Shown: positions 50,204 through 58,863, counted from the first letter of the stretch. The stretch is 64,000 bases of DNA from Fuscovulum blasticum DSM 2131 (GCF_003034965.1 NZ_PZKE01000005.1:62001-126000); one strand, 5' to 3'. Notes: generated by a model not told the origin, from the sequence alone. Program-made: numbers and translations.

Positions 50204-51043
50204 ATGTCACTTCCCCCCCTTGACCGTGCCAAAAGCGACGCTCTGGTGCAGACACCCGGCGGCGACATCCGCCGCCTTCTGGAAATCATGGCGCGTCTGC
50301 GCGACCCGGACACCGGCTGTCCCTGGGATGTGGAGCAGACCTTTGCCAGCATCGCCCGCTATACGCTGGAAGAGGCGCATGAGGTGGTGGATGCCATCGA
50401 GCGCGAGGATTGGGCCGAGTTGCGCGGCGAGCTGGGTGATCTGCTGCTACAGACGGTGTTCCACGCCCGAATGGCCGAAGAGGCCGGGCTGTTCGGCTTT
50501 TCCGATGTTGTGGCGGCGATCAGCGACAAGATGGTCGCCCGCCATCCGCATGTGTTCGGCGACGAAAGCCGCGACAAGACAGCCGAGCAGCAGACCGTGG
50601 ACTGGGAGGCGCTGAAGGCCCGCGAACGCGGCGCGCGCGCCCGGGTTCTGGACGGCGTGGCGCTGGCCCTGCCCGCCCTGACCCGCGCGGTCAAGCTGCA
50701 GAACCGCGCGGCGCGGGTGGGGTTCGACTGGCCCTCGACCGAAGAGGTGCTGGACAAGCTGACCGAAGAGGCGCGCGAGGTGGTCGAAGCCCGCGAAACC
50801 CTGACGCAGGACGAGGTCAGCGAGGAAATCGGCGATCTTCTGTTCGTGATGGCCAATCTGGCCCGGCACCTGAAGGTGGACCCCGAAGCCGCCCTGCGCG
50901 CGGCCAACCAGAAGTTCACCCGCCGCTTTGCCCGCATCGAGGACTGGCTGACCGAGGCCGGCAAGACGCCCGACCAATCGGATCTGGCCGAAATGGATGC
51001 ACTGTGGAACCGCGCCAAGGCCGAGGAAAAGGCCGCGCGCTAG
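50204..51043 (+). CDS. mazG: Nucleoside triphosphate pyrophosphohydrolase MazG
   Basis: This 279-residue all-α protein has two tandem MazG domains. The first has DPDTGCPWDVEQTF and EEAHEVVDAIE, and the second has LTEEAREVVEARE with DLLFVMANLARH. The EExxE-type metal sites are complete. It hydrolyses non-canonical or all NTPs to NMP and pyrophosphate. The ATG at 50204 is preferred to the TTG three codons earlier. The next gene, for an iron-binding protein, starts 94 bases downstream with its own control region. Confidence 0.94.
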   Translation: MSLPPLDRAKSDALVQTPGGDIRRLLEIMARLRDPDTGCPWDVEQTFASIARYTLEEAHEVVDAIEREDWAELRGELGDLLLQTVFHARMAEEAGLFGFSDVVAAISDKMVARHPHVFGDESRDKTAEQQTVDWEALKARERGARARVLDGVALALPALTRAVKLQNRAARVGFDWPSTEEVLDKLTEEAREVVEARETLTQDEVSEEIGDLLFVMANLARHLKVDPEAALRAANQKFTRRFARIEDWLTEAGKTPDQSDLAEMDALWNRAKAEEKAAR

Positions 51044-51052
51044 GGCGGCAAA

Positions 51053-51125
51053 ATATCCGACCAATACACTCAGGCATTGACCCATGGCGGAAAGTCATGT
51101 TTATCGGGCGCGAATAACCGACCAA
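51053..51125 (+). repeat. Direct repeat upstream of the iron-binding protein gene
   Basis: ATA(T/A)CCGACCAA occurs at 51053-51064 and 51114-51125, 61 bases apart with one mismatch. The second copy ends just before the AAAGGAG ribosome binding site. The region between also has TGAC-N12-GTCA. These may be operator sites, but no known iron box fits exactly. Confidence 0.35.
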
Positions 51126-51136
51126 AGGAGTCAACC

Positions 51137-52141
51137 ATGTCTTTCCGCCTGCCGGCGCTTGCGCTGCTTCTTTCCTCGGCCCTGCCTGCCCTTGCCGATG
51201 AGATCAATGTCTATTCCCACCGCCAGCCGGAACTGATTCAGCCTCTGGTCGATGCCTTCACCGCCGAAACCGGCATCACGGTGAATGTGGCCTTCATCGA
51301 CAAGGGGATGGCCGAACGTCTGGTGGCCGAGGGCGACCGTTCGCCGGCGGATGTGGTGCTGACCGTGGACATCGCACGGCTGATGCAGATCGTCGAGGCG
51401 GGCGTGACGCAGCCCGTCACCTCGGCCGTGCTGGAGGCCGATATTCCGGCCACGCTGCGCGACCCGGAAAACCGCTGGTTCGGCCTGACGACGCGCGCGC
51501 GTATCGTCTATGCCGCCAAGGACCGCGTGCAGCCCGGCGACGTGACCACCTATGAAGACCTGGCCGATCCCAAGTGGAAGGGGCGCATCTGCACCCGTTC
51601 GGGTCTGTCAGACTATAACGTTGCCCTGACCTCGGCGATGATCGCCCATCACGGCGAGGATTACACCAAAGGCTGGCTGGAAGGCCTGAAGGCCAATCTG
51701 GCGCGCAAGCCGGAAGGCGGCGACCGGGATCAGGTGAAGGCCATCGCCGCCGGCCTGTGCGACATCGCCATCGGCAATACCTACTATATCGGCCAGATGC
51801 TGGCCGACCCCGAACAGGCCCCGGCTGCCGAAGCGGTGAACGTGCTGTTCCCGGTGTTCGAGGGCGACGGCACCCATGTGAACATTTCGGGCATGGCCAT
51901 GACCAAAGCCGCCCCGAACCGCGAGGCGGCGCTGAAGTTCATGGAATGGCTGACCACTGACACGGCGCAGAAGATCTATGCCGAGACCAACAATGAATAC
52001 CCGGTCAAACCGGGGGTCGAACGGTCGGCGCTGGTCGCAAGCTGGGGCGATTTCACGCCCGACAGCAAGACGCTTGCCGAAATCGCCTCATTGCGGCCCG
52101 CCGCGCTGAAACTGGTCGAAACGGTTGATTTCGACGGCTGA
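51137..52141 (+). CDS. Iron(III) ABC transporter substrate-binding protein
   Basis: A 334-residue periplasmic binding protein of the FbpA/FutA family. The signal peptide (residues 1-20, cut at ALPALA-DE) precedes INVYSHRQPELIQPLVDAF, ADVVLTVDIARL, and the iron-site tyrosine motif NTYYIGQM (paired tyrosines). The C-terminal half has ALKFMEWLTTDTAQKIY. I chose the ATG at 51137 for its AAAGGAG seven bases upstream. No permease or ATPase gene follows, so it must work with a transporter encoded elsewhere. Confidence 0.9.
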   Translation: MSFRLPALALLLSSALPALADEINVYSHRQPELIQPLVDAFTAETGITVNVAFIDKGMAERLVAEGDRSPADVVLTVDIARLMQIVEAGVTQPVTSAVLEADIPATLRDPENRWFGLTTRARIVYAAKDRVQPGDVTTYEDLADPKWKGRICTRSGLSDYNVALTSAMIAHHGEDYTKGWLEGLKANLARKPEGGDRDQVKAIAAGLCDIAIGNTYYIGQMLADPEQAPAAEAVNVLFPVFEGDGTHVNISGMAMTKAAPNREAALKFMEWLTTDTAQKIYAETNNEYPVKPGVERSALVASWGDFTPDSKTLAEIASLRPAALKLVETVDFDG

Positions 52142-52173
52142 CGCCACGCGATCCGCCTGAACGCAACCACCGG

Positions 52174-52201
52174 GGGCCGCAGGCTGGACAAGCCGCGGCC
52201 C
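52174..52201 (+). terminator. Hairpin after the iron-binding protein gene
   Basis: GGGCCGC (52174-52180) pairs with GCGGCCC (52195-52201). GGCT/AGCC extends the stem across a one-base bulge. TTCGGCTTT follows. It is a probable terminator. Confidence 0.6.
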
Positions 52202-52238
52202 TTCGGCTTTCTTGGGCGGCCTGAGGAAGGACGCGTCC

Positions 52239-53183
52239 ATGAAACACCCCCGCAAGATCATCATCGACACCGACCCCGGCCAGGATGACGCCGTGGCGAT
52301 TCTGCTCGCCCTCGCCTCGCCCGAGGAGGTGCAGGTGCTGGGCATCACGGCGGTGGCCGGCAACGTGCCGCTGGCGCTGACGCAGAAGAACGCCCGCGTG
52401 ATCTGCGAACTGGCCGGCCGGACCGAGGTGCCGGTCTTTGCCGGCTGCGACGCGCCGATTCAGCGCAAGCTGGTGACGGCGGAACATGTGCATGGCAAGA
52501 CCGGGCTTGACGGCATCCCGCTGCCCGATCCGCAGATGCCGTTGCAGGACCAGCACGCCGTCGATTTCCTGATCGAGACCCTGCGCCGCGAAGCCCCCGG
52601 CAGCGTGACGCTGTGCCCGCTGGGGCCGCTGACCAATATCGCCACCGCCTTCGCGCGCGCGCCCGACATCGTGCCGCGCGTGGCCGAGATCGTGCTGATG
52701 GGCGGCGCCTATTTCGAGGTGGGCAACATCACCCCCGCAGCCGAATTCAACATTTACGTTGACCCGAAAGCCGCTGAAATCGTGTTCAAATCCGGCGTTC
52801 CTATTGTGGTGATGCCGCTGGATGTCACCCACAAGGCGCTGACCTCGCGCGCCTGGGTCGAGGAGATGCGTGGCCTTGGCACCCGCGTCGGTCAGGCGGT
52901 GGCAAGCTGGACCGATTTCTTCGAACGCTTCGACACCGCGAAATATGGCAGCGAAGGCGCCCCGCTGCATGATCCTTGCGTGATCGCCTATCTGATCGAC
53001 CCCGGCCTGTTCGCGGGGCGTCATATCAATGTCGAGATCGAAACCCGGTCCGCGCTGACGCTGGGCATGACGGTGGCCGACTGGTGGCGCGTCACCGACC
53101 GGCCGGCAAATGCGCTGTTCGTGGGCTCGGTCGACCGGGACGGTTTCTACCGCCTGCTTTCAGACCGTCTGGCGCGGTTCTGA
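52239..53183 (+). CDS. Inosine-uridine-type nucleoside hydrolase
   Basis: This 314-residue enzyme would cleave the N-glycosidic bond of nucleosides in purine or pyrimidine salvage. The calcium motif IDTDPGQDDAVAILLAL is at the N-terminus, and LMGGAYFEVGNITPAAEFN and HDPCVIAYLIDP carry the other active-site residues. The ATG at 52239 has AGGAAGG eight bases upstream. It is the last plus-strand gene before acpP, which faces it tail to tail. Base specificity cannot be read from the sequence. Confidence 0.9.
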   Translation: MKHPRKIIIDTDPGQDDAVAILLALASPEEVQVLGITAVAGNVPLALTQKNARVICELAGRTEVPVFAGCDAPIQRKLVTAEHVHGKTGLDGIPLPDPQMPLQDQHAVDFLIETLRREAPGSVTLCPLGPLTNIATAFARAPDIVPRVAEIVLMGGAYFEVGNITPAAEFNIYVDPKAAEIVFKSGVPIVVMPLDVTHKALTSRAWVEEMRGLGTRVGQAVASWTDFFERFDTAKYGSEGAPLHDPCVIAYLIDPGLFAGRHINVEIETRSALTLGMTVADWWRVTDRPANALFVGSVDRDGFYRLLSDRLARF

Positions 53184-53197
53184 CGACTGCACAAATG

Positions 53198-53224
53198 AAA
53201 AGGGGCACCCGATACGGGTGCCCC
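53198..53224 (-). terminator. Rho-independent terminator of acpP
   Basis: GGGGCACCCG (53202-53211) pairs with CGGGTGCCCC (53215-53224) around ATA. On the minus strand it is followed by TTTTCATTT. It lies just past the acpP stop. Confidence 0.85.
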
Positions 53225-53247
53225 GATCAGGCCCGAGGGGCCTTGAA

Positions 53248-53481
53248 TCACACGGCCTTCGAGATGAAGCCGACGGCGTCGCCGAAGGTCTGGATGGTTT
53301 CGGCGGCGTCATCCGGGATCTCGATCCCGAACTCTTCCTCGAAGGCCATCACCAGTTCGACGGTGTCCAGCGAGTCCGCGCCGAGGTCGTCGATGAACGA
53401 GGCGTTCTCGACGACCTTGTCCTCTTCCACGCCCAGGTGCTCGACCACGATCTTCTTCACGCGCTCGGCGATATCGCTCAT
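53248..53481 (-). CDS. acpP: Acyl carrier protein
   Basis: This 77-residue acidic protein has the phosphopantetheine serine (Ser37) in [12 protein letters not shown]. Its four-helix pattern and length are normal. It carries growing acyl chains in fatty-acid synthesis. It lies 166 bases downstream of fabG. The usual next gene fabF is missing from this side: a terminator and a convergent nucleoside hydrolase gene follow instead. Confidence 0.97.
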   Translation of the reverse strand: MSDIAERVKKIVVEHLGVEEDKVVENASFIDDLGADSLDTVELVMAFEEEFGIEIPDDAAETIQTFGDAVGFISKAV

Positions 53482-53647
53482 GTCTTCCTCTGCTTTCGTT
53501 CTCGGGGAGACCCCGGCTGATTATCCTGCCCGAAGCGGGCCGTCCTATTGCCCCGCTATGGGAGGCGCAGTTCCGGGCAACCGCCCGGGAATCTGGCGCG
53601 CGCTATAACAACAGCGCCGCGCCATGGCAAACCCTTTCGGTCTGCCG

Positions 53648-54385
53648 TCACACCATGGCCATGCCGCCGTTCACATGCAGCGTGGCCCCGGTCACATATC
53701 CGGCCTCCGGCGATGCCAGATACAGCACCGCGGCGGCAATCTCCTGCGGGGTGCCCATGCGGCCCGCCGGCACCGCGCCCAGGATGCCGGCCCGCTGCGC
53801 CTCGTTCAGCTTGTCGGTCATCGCGGTCTCGATAAACCCCGGCGCGACGCAATTCACCGTGATGCCACGGCTGGCCACCTCGGCCGCCAGCGACTTCGAC
53901 ATCCCCACCATGCCGGCCTTCGAGGCGGCATAGTTCACCTGCCCCGCGTTGCCGGTCTGGCCCACGACCGACGAGATGTTCACGATCCGGCCCCAGCGCG
54001 CCTTCATCATGCCGCGGATGGCGGCGCGGCACAGCCGGAAGGTCGCGGTCAGGTTCACGTCGATCACCGCCTGCCAGTCGGCATCCGACATCCGCATGAC
54101 CAGCCCATCACGGGTGATGCCGGCATTGTTCACCAGAATGTCGACCGCCCCCATCGCCTCGGCCGCGCGCTTGACCAGGCCTTCCACCGCCTCGGCATCC
54201 GACAGGTTGCAGGGCAGCACATGCGCCCGCCCCCCCAGTTCCGCCGCCAGCGCCTCCAGCGGCTCGACCCTTGTGCCCGACAGGCCGACCGTCGCCCCCG
54301 CCGCATGAAGGGCGCGCGCGATGTCCGCGCCGATCCCGCCCGAAGCGCCGGTCACCAGCGCAGATTTTCCCGTCAGATCGAACAT
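53648..54385 (-). CDS. fabG: 3-oxoacyl-ACP reductase
   Basis: This 245-residue short-chain dehydrogenase reduces β-ketoacyl-ACP with NADPH. The cofactor motif TGASGGIG is at residues 12-19, NNAG at 86-89, and the catalytic Ser139, Tyr152 and Lys156 lie in NISSVVGQTGNAGQVNYAASK (split). The end VTGATLHVNGGMAM is diagnostic for FabG. It follows fabD after a 77-base gap that contains the hairpin-plus-RBS element. Confidence 0.96.
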   Translation of the reverse strand: MFDLTGKSALVTGASGGIGADIARALHAAGATVGLSGTRVEPLEALAAELGGRAHVLPCNLSDAEAVEGLVKRAAEAMGAVDILVNNAGITRDGLVMRMSDADWQAVIDVNLTATFRLCRAAIRGMMKARWGRIVNISSVVGQTGNAGQVNYAASKAGMVGMSKSLAAEVASRGITVNCVAPGFIETAMTDKLNEAQRAGILGAVPAGRMGTPQEIAAAVLYLASPEAGYVTGATLHVNGGMAMV

Positions 54386-54393
54386 GTCCGAAT

Positions 54394-54448
54394 CTCCTGC
54401 CTTCCAATTGGCTCAAATACCCTGGGGGTCCGGGGGCAAAGCCCCCGG
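54394..54448 (-). repeat. Intergenic hairpin-plus-RBS element upstream of fabG
   Basis: On the minus strand CCGGGGGC-TTT-GCCCCCGG is followed by ACCCCCAGGGTATTTG and AGCCAATTGGAAGGCAGGAG. The end supplies the fabG ribosome binding site. It matches the rsmA element at 42592-42642 in layout and in the segment GGGTATTTG(N2)CCAA(C/T)TGGAAGG. Confidence 0.65.
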
Positions 54449-54462
54449 CCTGCGCGCCGGCG

Positions 54463-55398
54463 TCAGCCCCTGACCGCCGCCACATCCTCGGGCGTGCCGA
54501 TGGCCTTCAGCACCACCTCGCCCGAGGTGATGCGCTTGATCATTCCCGACAGCGCCTTGCCGGCACCGATTTCCCAATATTCGGTGACGCCTGCGGTTTC
54601 CATCCACAGCACCGATTCCCGCCAGCGGACCGATCCGGTCACCTGCGCGACCAGCAGGTCGAAGAAACGGTCCGGCTCGGTCACCGCCTCGGCACGGACG
54701 TTCACAACGACCGGCACGCTGGGTTTGGAGATCACCACCGCCGACAGCGCCTCGGCCATGCGATGCGCGGCCGGCTGCATCAAGGCGCAATGGAAGGGGG
54801 CGCTGACCGGCAACAGAAGCGCGCGCTTTGCGCCTTTGGCCTTGGCAATCTCGATCGCCCGCTCGACCGCGCCCTTGTGGCCGGAAACCACCACCTGTGC
54901 GGGGTCATTGTCATTCGCCGCTTGGCACACCTCGCCCTGCGCGGCCTCTTCCGCCACCGCCTGCGCAGTGGCGAAGTCCAGCCCCAGAAGCGCGGCCATC
55001 GCGCCCACGCCCACCGGCACGGCTTCCTGCATCGCCTCGCCGCGCAGACGCAGAAGGCGGGCAGTGTCGCTCAGCGACAGGGCCCCAGCGGCACAGAGCG
55101 CGGAATACTCACCCAAGCTGTGCCCGGCCACGAAATCGGCATGGCTTGCAACCGAGATGCCTTCCGCCTCCAGCGCCCGCAGCGCCGCGATCGAGGTGGC
55201 CATCAGCGCCGGCTGGGCGTTCTGTGTCAGCGTCAGTTCGGCGATGTCGCCTTCCCAGATAAGCGCCGACAGCTTTTCGCCAAGCGCCGCATCCACCTCG
55301 TCGAACACCGCTTTTGCGGCGGGATAGGCGTCAGCCAGCGCGCGGCCCATGCCGATGGTCTGGGCGCCCTGACCGGGGAAAACGAATGCACGGCTCAT
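54463..55398 (-). CDS. fabD: Malonyl-CoA:ACP transacylase
   Basis: This 311-residue enzyme loads malonate on ACP. AFVFPGQGAQTIGMG is at the N-terminus, the nucleophile Ser94 is in VAGHSLGEYSAL, and the catalytic His is in SAPFHCALMQPA. The ATG at 55398 (MSRAFVFPGQG) is the family start. It is the first gene of fabD-fabG-acpP and is divergent from the cytochrome b561 fusion gene, so the promoter lies in 55399-55556. Confidence 0.96.
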   Translation of the reverse strand: MSRAFVFPGQGAQTIGMGRALADAYPAAKAVFDEVDAALGEKLSALIWEGDIAELTLTQNAQPALMATSIAALRALEAEGISVASHADFVAGHSLGEYSALCAAGALSLSDTARLLRLRGEAMQEAVPVGVGAMAALLGLDFATAQAVAEEAAQGEVCQAANDNDPAQVVVSGHKGAVERAIEIAKAKGAKRALLLPVSAPFHCALMQPAAHRMAEALSAVVISKPSVPVVVNVRAEAVTEPDRFFDLLVAQVTGSVRWRESVLWMETAGVTEYWEIGAGKALSGMIKRITSGEVVLKAIGTPEDVAAVRG

Positions 55399-55556
55399 GC
55401 TTGACCTCTTGAAACCTGTTTTCCCCGGCATAACCTGCGGCCGCCGGTCCCGCAATCGTGCAAAGCCGCGCACAGGGACTGTGCCCCGCCGCGCATGGCC
55501 AGTTCCGCAAAGCCTGCTACCTTGCGCCGAAACCGATTGCCAAGGACCTGCACCCC

Positions 55557-56768
55557 ATGCCCGTACCGAATACGCCGCACAGCTACGGCAGCGTTGCCCG
55601 CACCTTTCACTGGCTGACCGCCCTTCTGATCATCGCGGCCTTTCCGCTGGGCATGATCGCCAGCGACATGCCCTATGACACGGTCGAGGCGCTGGCGCGC
55701 AAGGCGCAACTGTTTTCAATCCACAAGACGGTGGGCGTGGCGGTCTTCCTGGTCGCCTCGGCGCGCATCCTCTGGGCCCTGACCCAGCCGCGCCCCGCGC
55801 CGCTGCACCCCGAGCGCCGGCTGGAAACCTTCCTGGCCGAACTGGTGCATTGGGCGCTTTACCTGTCGCTGGTCGTGGTGCCGCTGTCGGGTTGGATTCA
55901 CCATGCCGCCGTGGACGGTTTCGCCCCGATCCTGTGGCCGCTGGGCCAGGGCCTGCCCTTTGTGCCCAAGTCCGAGGTGATCTCGCATGGCGCCTCGACC
56001 GTGCATGGCATCTTTACCAAGGTGCTGCTGGCCTCGGTCGCGCTGCACGTTCTGGGCGCGCTGAAACATGTGCTGATCGACCGCGACGACACCCTTGCCC
56101 GGATGACCCGCGGCACGGCCTCAACCGCAACGACCGCGGCCCGGCATGGCCGCGCGCCGATGCTGGCCGCGCTGGCGATCTTTGCCGCCGGTCTTGGGCT
56201 GGCCTGGGCCGCATCCGAGCCGCCCGCCGCGCCGCCCGTCCCCCCGGCCCCGCAGGCAGCCGCCGCGCCGGCGCCGGCCGGCAACTGGATGGTGGAGTCG
56301 GGCAGCCTGAGCTTTGCGGTCAAGCAGATGGGCAGCGCCGTCAGCGGCACCCTGCCCGCCTGGACCGCCGACATCACCTATGATGACGCAACCGGCACCG
56401 GCCGCGTCAGAGTCGGCATCGACACCACGCAGATGACGCTGGGCTCCGTGACCGATCAGGCCAAGGGGGCCGATTTCTTCGACGTGGCCCAGCACCCGAC
56501 CGCCACCTTCACCGCCGACATCGCGCGGACGGCTGACGGGCAAACGGAGAACGGGCACACGGCGACCGGCACCCTGACCCTGCGGGGGGTGGAACACCCC
56601 GTCACCCTGCCCTTCACCCTGACGCTGGACGGCGACACGGCCACCATGTCGGGCGAGACCACGCTGGACCGGCGCGATTTCGGCATGGGCGCAGGCTACA
56701 AGGACGAAAGCCAGGTCGGCTTTTCCGTCATCGTCTCGGTCAAGCTGACCGCGCGCAAGGCGCCCTGA
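55557..56768 (+). CDS. Cytochrome b561-YceI fusion protein
   Basis: This 403-residue two-domain protein has an N-terminal prokaryotic cytochrome b561 (residues 1 to about 185) with four helices and candidate haem histidines in RTFHWLTALL, FSIHKTVGV, GWIHHAA and SHGASTVHG...LHVLGALKH. After a further membrane helix (about 195-215) and a Pro/Ala linker comes a periplasmic YceI lipid-binding domain (about 225-400: VESGSLSFAVKQMG, FFDVAQHPTATF, TLTLRGVEHPVTL). This suggests electron transfer to or from an isoprenoid quinone-like ligand held by YceI. A second, free YceI gene lies 770 bases downstream on the other strand. Confidence 0.9.
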   Translation: MPVPNTPHSYGSVARTFHWLTALLIIAAFPLGMIASDMPYDTVEALARKAQLFSIHKTVGVAVFLVASARILWALTQPRPAPLHPERRLETFLAELVHWALYLSLVVVPLSGWIHHAAVDGFAPILWPLGQGLPFVPKSEVISHGASTVHGIFTKVLLASVALHVLGALKHVLIDRDDTLARMTRGTASTATTAARHGRAPMLAALAIFAAGLGLAWAASEPPAAPPVPPAPQAAAAPAPAGNWMVESGSLSFAVKQMGSAVSGTLPAWTADITYDDATGTGRVRVGIDTTQMTLGSVTDQAKGADFFDVAQHPTATFTADIARTADGQTENGHTATGTLTLRGVEHPVTLPFTLTLDGDTATMSGETTLDRRDFGMGAGYKDESQVGFSVIVSVKLTARKAP

Positions 56769-56804
56769 CCAAACGGCGGGCAGGCGCCCCCCGGGTGCCT
56801 GCCG

Positions 56805-57347
56805 TCACCCCGTGATGCCGGCCTTGGCCTGACATTCGCTGGCCACGCTGGCAGCGGCGACATTGGCCGATCTGAGGGCATCGCTCGACGGGCTCAGCCG
56901 CAGCTCTTCGCGCTGGTTCCGGGTCAGGGCCATGGGCAAGGTCTCGACCATGCAGCGCTGCAACTGCCGCAACTGTCCGTCACTTGCCGAGAATTGCCGC
57001 CCGGCCAGCAGCACGGCCGCATTGGCCTGTGCTTCGATAAAGGCCACATCGGCCTGCGGTGTCTCGAAGTCATAGTGCAACTGGCAAGTGGGCGGCGGCG
57101 CGGCGTGCGCACCCGCCATGGCCTGGCCCTGTCGGTCAATCAGCGTCTTGCACCCCCAGGCCTGCGCCACCGCAGGCATCAGGGCGTTGAGATTTTCCCA
57201 GACCAGAAGATGGCTGTTGCCGCGAACCCCGTCGGTCGGGCTGATTTCGCTTGTGGTGGTGAACCGATACCAGTCGGCCACGGCATAAGTGATTGCCGCA
57301 GAGGCACCAACAGCCAGCAACCCGACCCCTATGGCAAAACGCGCCAT
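56805..57347 (-). CDS. Membrane-anchored protein of unknown function
   Basis: This 180-residue protein has one N-terminal helix (FAIGVGLLAVGASAAITYAV) and a soluble, probably periplasmic part. Four cysteines (WGCKTL, PTCQLH, LQRCMVE, ASECQAK) could form two disulfides. I do not recognise a family. I chose the ATG at 57347 because GAAGG lies eight bases upstream. Earlier starts at 57353 and a GTG at 57389 are possible. It lies between two YceI-containing genes and shares orientation with yceI, but a strong terminator separates them. Confidence 0.65.
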   Translation of the reverse strand: MARFAIGVGLLAVGASAAITYAVADWYRFTTTSEISPTDGVRGNSHLLVWENLNALMPAVAQAWGCKTLIDRQGQAMAGAHAAPPPTCQLHYDFETPQADVAFIEAQANAAVLLAGRQFSASDGQLRQLQRCMVETLPMALTRNQREELRLSPSSDALRSANVAAASVASECQAKAGITG

Positions 57348-57470
57348 TTGCATCACCTTCACCAACACGAAGCCAAGGGCACCAAACACACGGCGCCGTT
57401 ACATCATTTAACGCCAGCACGGGCTCGCAATCAACCGGCTTGCACGGCCACACGGGCGGATTTCACAGGG

Positions 57471-57498
57471 AAAAGGCCACCGGATCGCTCCGGTGGCC
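57471..57498 (-). terminator. Rho-independent terminator of the yceI gene
   Basis: GGCCACCGGA (57475-57484) pairs with TCCGGTGGCC (57489-57498). On the minus strand TTTT follows (57474-57471). It lies 40 bases past the yceI stop. Confidence 0.85.
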
Positions 57499-57537
57499 CC
57501 TGTTGTTCCGGTGTCTTGCCGAGGGCAAGTCAGGCCG

Positions 57538-58113
57538 TCACTCGGCCTTCATCGCCTCGACCGAGATCTGGATCTGCACTTCGTCGCTGACATAGGGTGC
57601 GAACATGCCCAGATTGTAGTCCGACCGCAGCACGGTGGTGGTGGCCGAGAACCCGGCCCAGGGCTTTTTCTCCATCGGGTGTTCACCCGCCTGGTTCAGC
57701 ACCGCCTCCAGCACGACCGGCTTGGTCACGCCGTTCAGCGTCAGGTCGCCGGTGATCTTGGCGGTCTTCTCGCCGGTCACTTCAATGCCGGTCGAGGTGA
57801 AGCTGACGGTCTTGTCCTCGGTCGCGCCGAAGAAATCGGGCGACATCAGGTGATCGAAGCGGGCCTGCCAGCCGGTCAGCATGGTGGTCACCGGGAAGCT
57901 GACCTTCACCGAGGACGCCGCCGGATTGGCCTGATCGAACTGGATCTCGCCTTCAAAGCCCGAGAACATGCCGTAACCGGTGGAAAAGCCGAGGTGGTTG
58001 TAGGAAAACACGATCTGGCTGTGGCTGGGGTCCAGCACATACTTTTCAGCCTCGGCAAAGGCCGGGGCCGAAACCAGCGCGGCGGCCAGCGCAAGGGGGG
58101 CGAAACGGATCAT
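57538..58113 (-). CDS. yceI: Periplasmic YceI family protein
   Basis: This 191-residue protein has a signal peptide (residues 1-20, cut near AFAEA-EK) and a YceI lipocalin-like domain: YVLDPSHSQIVFSYNHLGFS, FPVTTMLTGWQARFDHLMS, KITGDLTLNGVTKPVVLEA. YceI proteins bind polyisoprenoids in the periplasm and respond to base or osmotic stress in E. coli. AGGAG lies seven bases before the ATG at 58113, which fixes the start. It is a paralogue of the C-terminal domain of the cytochrome b561 fusion. Confidence 0.9.
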   Translation of the reverse strand: MIRFAPLALAAALVSAPAFAEAEKYVLDPSHSQIVFSYNHLGFSTGYGMFSGFEGEIQFDQANPAASSVKVSFPVTTMLTGWQARFDHLMSPDFFGATEDKTVSFTSTGIEVTGEKTAKITGDLTLNGVTKPVVLEAVLNQAGEHPMEKKPWAGFSATTTVLRSDYNLGMFAPYVSDEVQIQISVEAMKAE

Positions 58114-58260
58114 CAGAAACTCCTGCTGGATGATGCACATGCAGCATACCTGCCCGCACAGGCGGCATCGGGCAATCCGGCACACCCGAACAGGACTTGC
58201 GCGGTGGTGAACATCACCTTGGCGTCAGATGCGCTGGACAGGGTGCCGCCCCCGCAGCCC

Positions 58261-58288
58261 TTGCATCCCGGCCGCCGATCTGTATAAG
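58261..58288 (+). promoter_or_regulatory. Predicted promoter of the rpsF-rpsR-rplI operon
   Basis: TTGCAT (58261-58266), 16 bases and TATAAG (58283-58288) fit a sigma-70 promoter, giving a leader of about 100 bases before rpsF. Autoregulation through such leaders is known for S6:S18, but I did not find the conserved structure. Confidence 0.6.
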
Positions 58289-58393
58289 GCCCCATCCTTC
58301 CTGCATTCCCATGAACCGGCGATGCCTCTCGTGGACGGGCCGCAGGAAGGTTGGCCCGTTCTTTGAAGCCGCCCCGAGACGAAGGAAGACCGC

Positions 58394-58843
58394 ATGCCGC
58401 TTTACGAGCATGTCTTCATTGCGCGTCAGGACTTGTCCAACACGCAGGCCGAAGGCCTTGTCGAACATTTCTCCACGGTCCTTTCGGACAACGGCGGCAA
58501 GGTCGTCGAATCCGAATACTGGGGCGTGAAGACCATGGCCTACAAGATCAACAAGAACCGCAAGGGCCACTATGCCCTGCTCCGGTCCGACGCTCCGGCG
58601 GCGGCTGTGCAGGAAATGGAACGCCTGATGCGCCTTCATGACGACGTGATGCGCGTGCTGACCATCAAGGTCGACAAGCACGCCGAAGGTCCGTCGGTCC
58701 AGATGCAGAAGCGCGATGAGCGTGAAGGCCGTGGCGACCGCGATGGCGACCGTGGCAGCTTTGGCGGCGAACGCCGCGAGCGCAGCTTTGGCGACCGCCC
58801 CGACCGTGGCGAACGCCCGTCGTTCGGCGCTCCGCGTCGTTGA
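58394..58843 (+). CDS. rpsF: 30S ribosomal protein bS6
   Basis: At 149 residues it has a core of about 100 residues ([38 protein letters not shown]-type end [12 protein letters not shown]) that pairs with S18 on the 30S platform. A C-terminal tail of nearly 50 residues is rich in Arg, Gly, Asp and Glu ([23 protein letters not shown]). Tails are common in proteobacterial S6, where RimK may add glutamates in some species. This one is long and ends PRR. AAGGAAG precedes the ATG. Confidence 0.97.
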   Translation: MPLYEHVFIARQDLSNTQAEGLVEHFSTVLSDNGGKVVESEYWGVKTMAYKINKNRKGHYALLRSDAPAAAVQEMERLMRLHDDVMRVLTIKVDKHAEGPSVQMQKRDEREGRGDRDGDRGSFGGERRERSFGDRPDRGERPSFGAPRR

Positions 58844-58863
58844 TCTGAGAAAGGACCACACCC

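Noticed and set aside
51081-51100. TGAC-N12-GTCA upstream of the iron-binding protein as an iron box
   Set aside because: The spacing does not fit the TGA-N9-TCA pattern described for iron boxes in this group.
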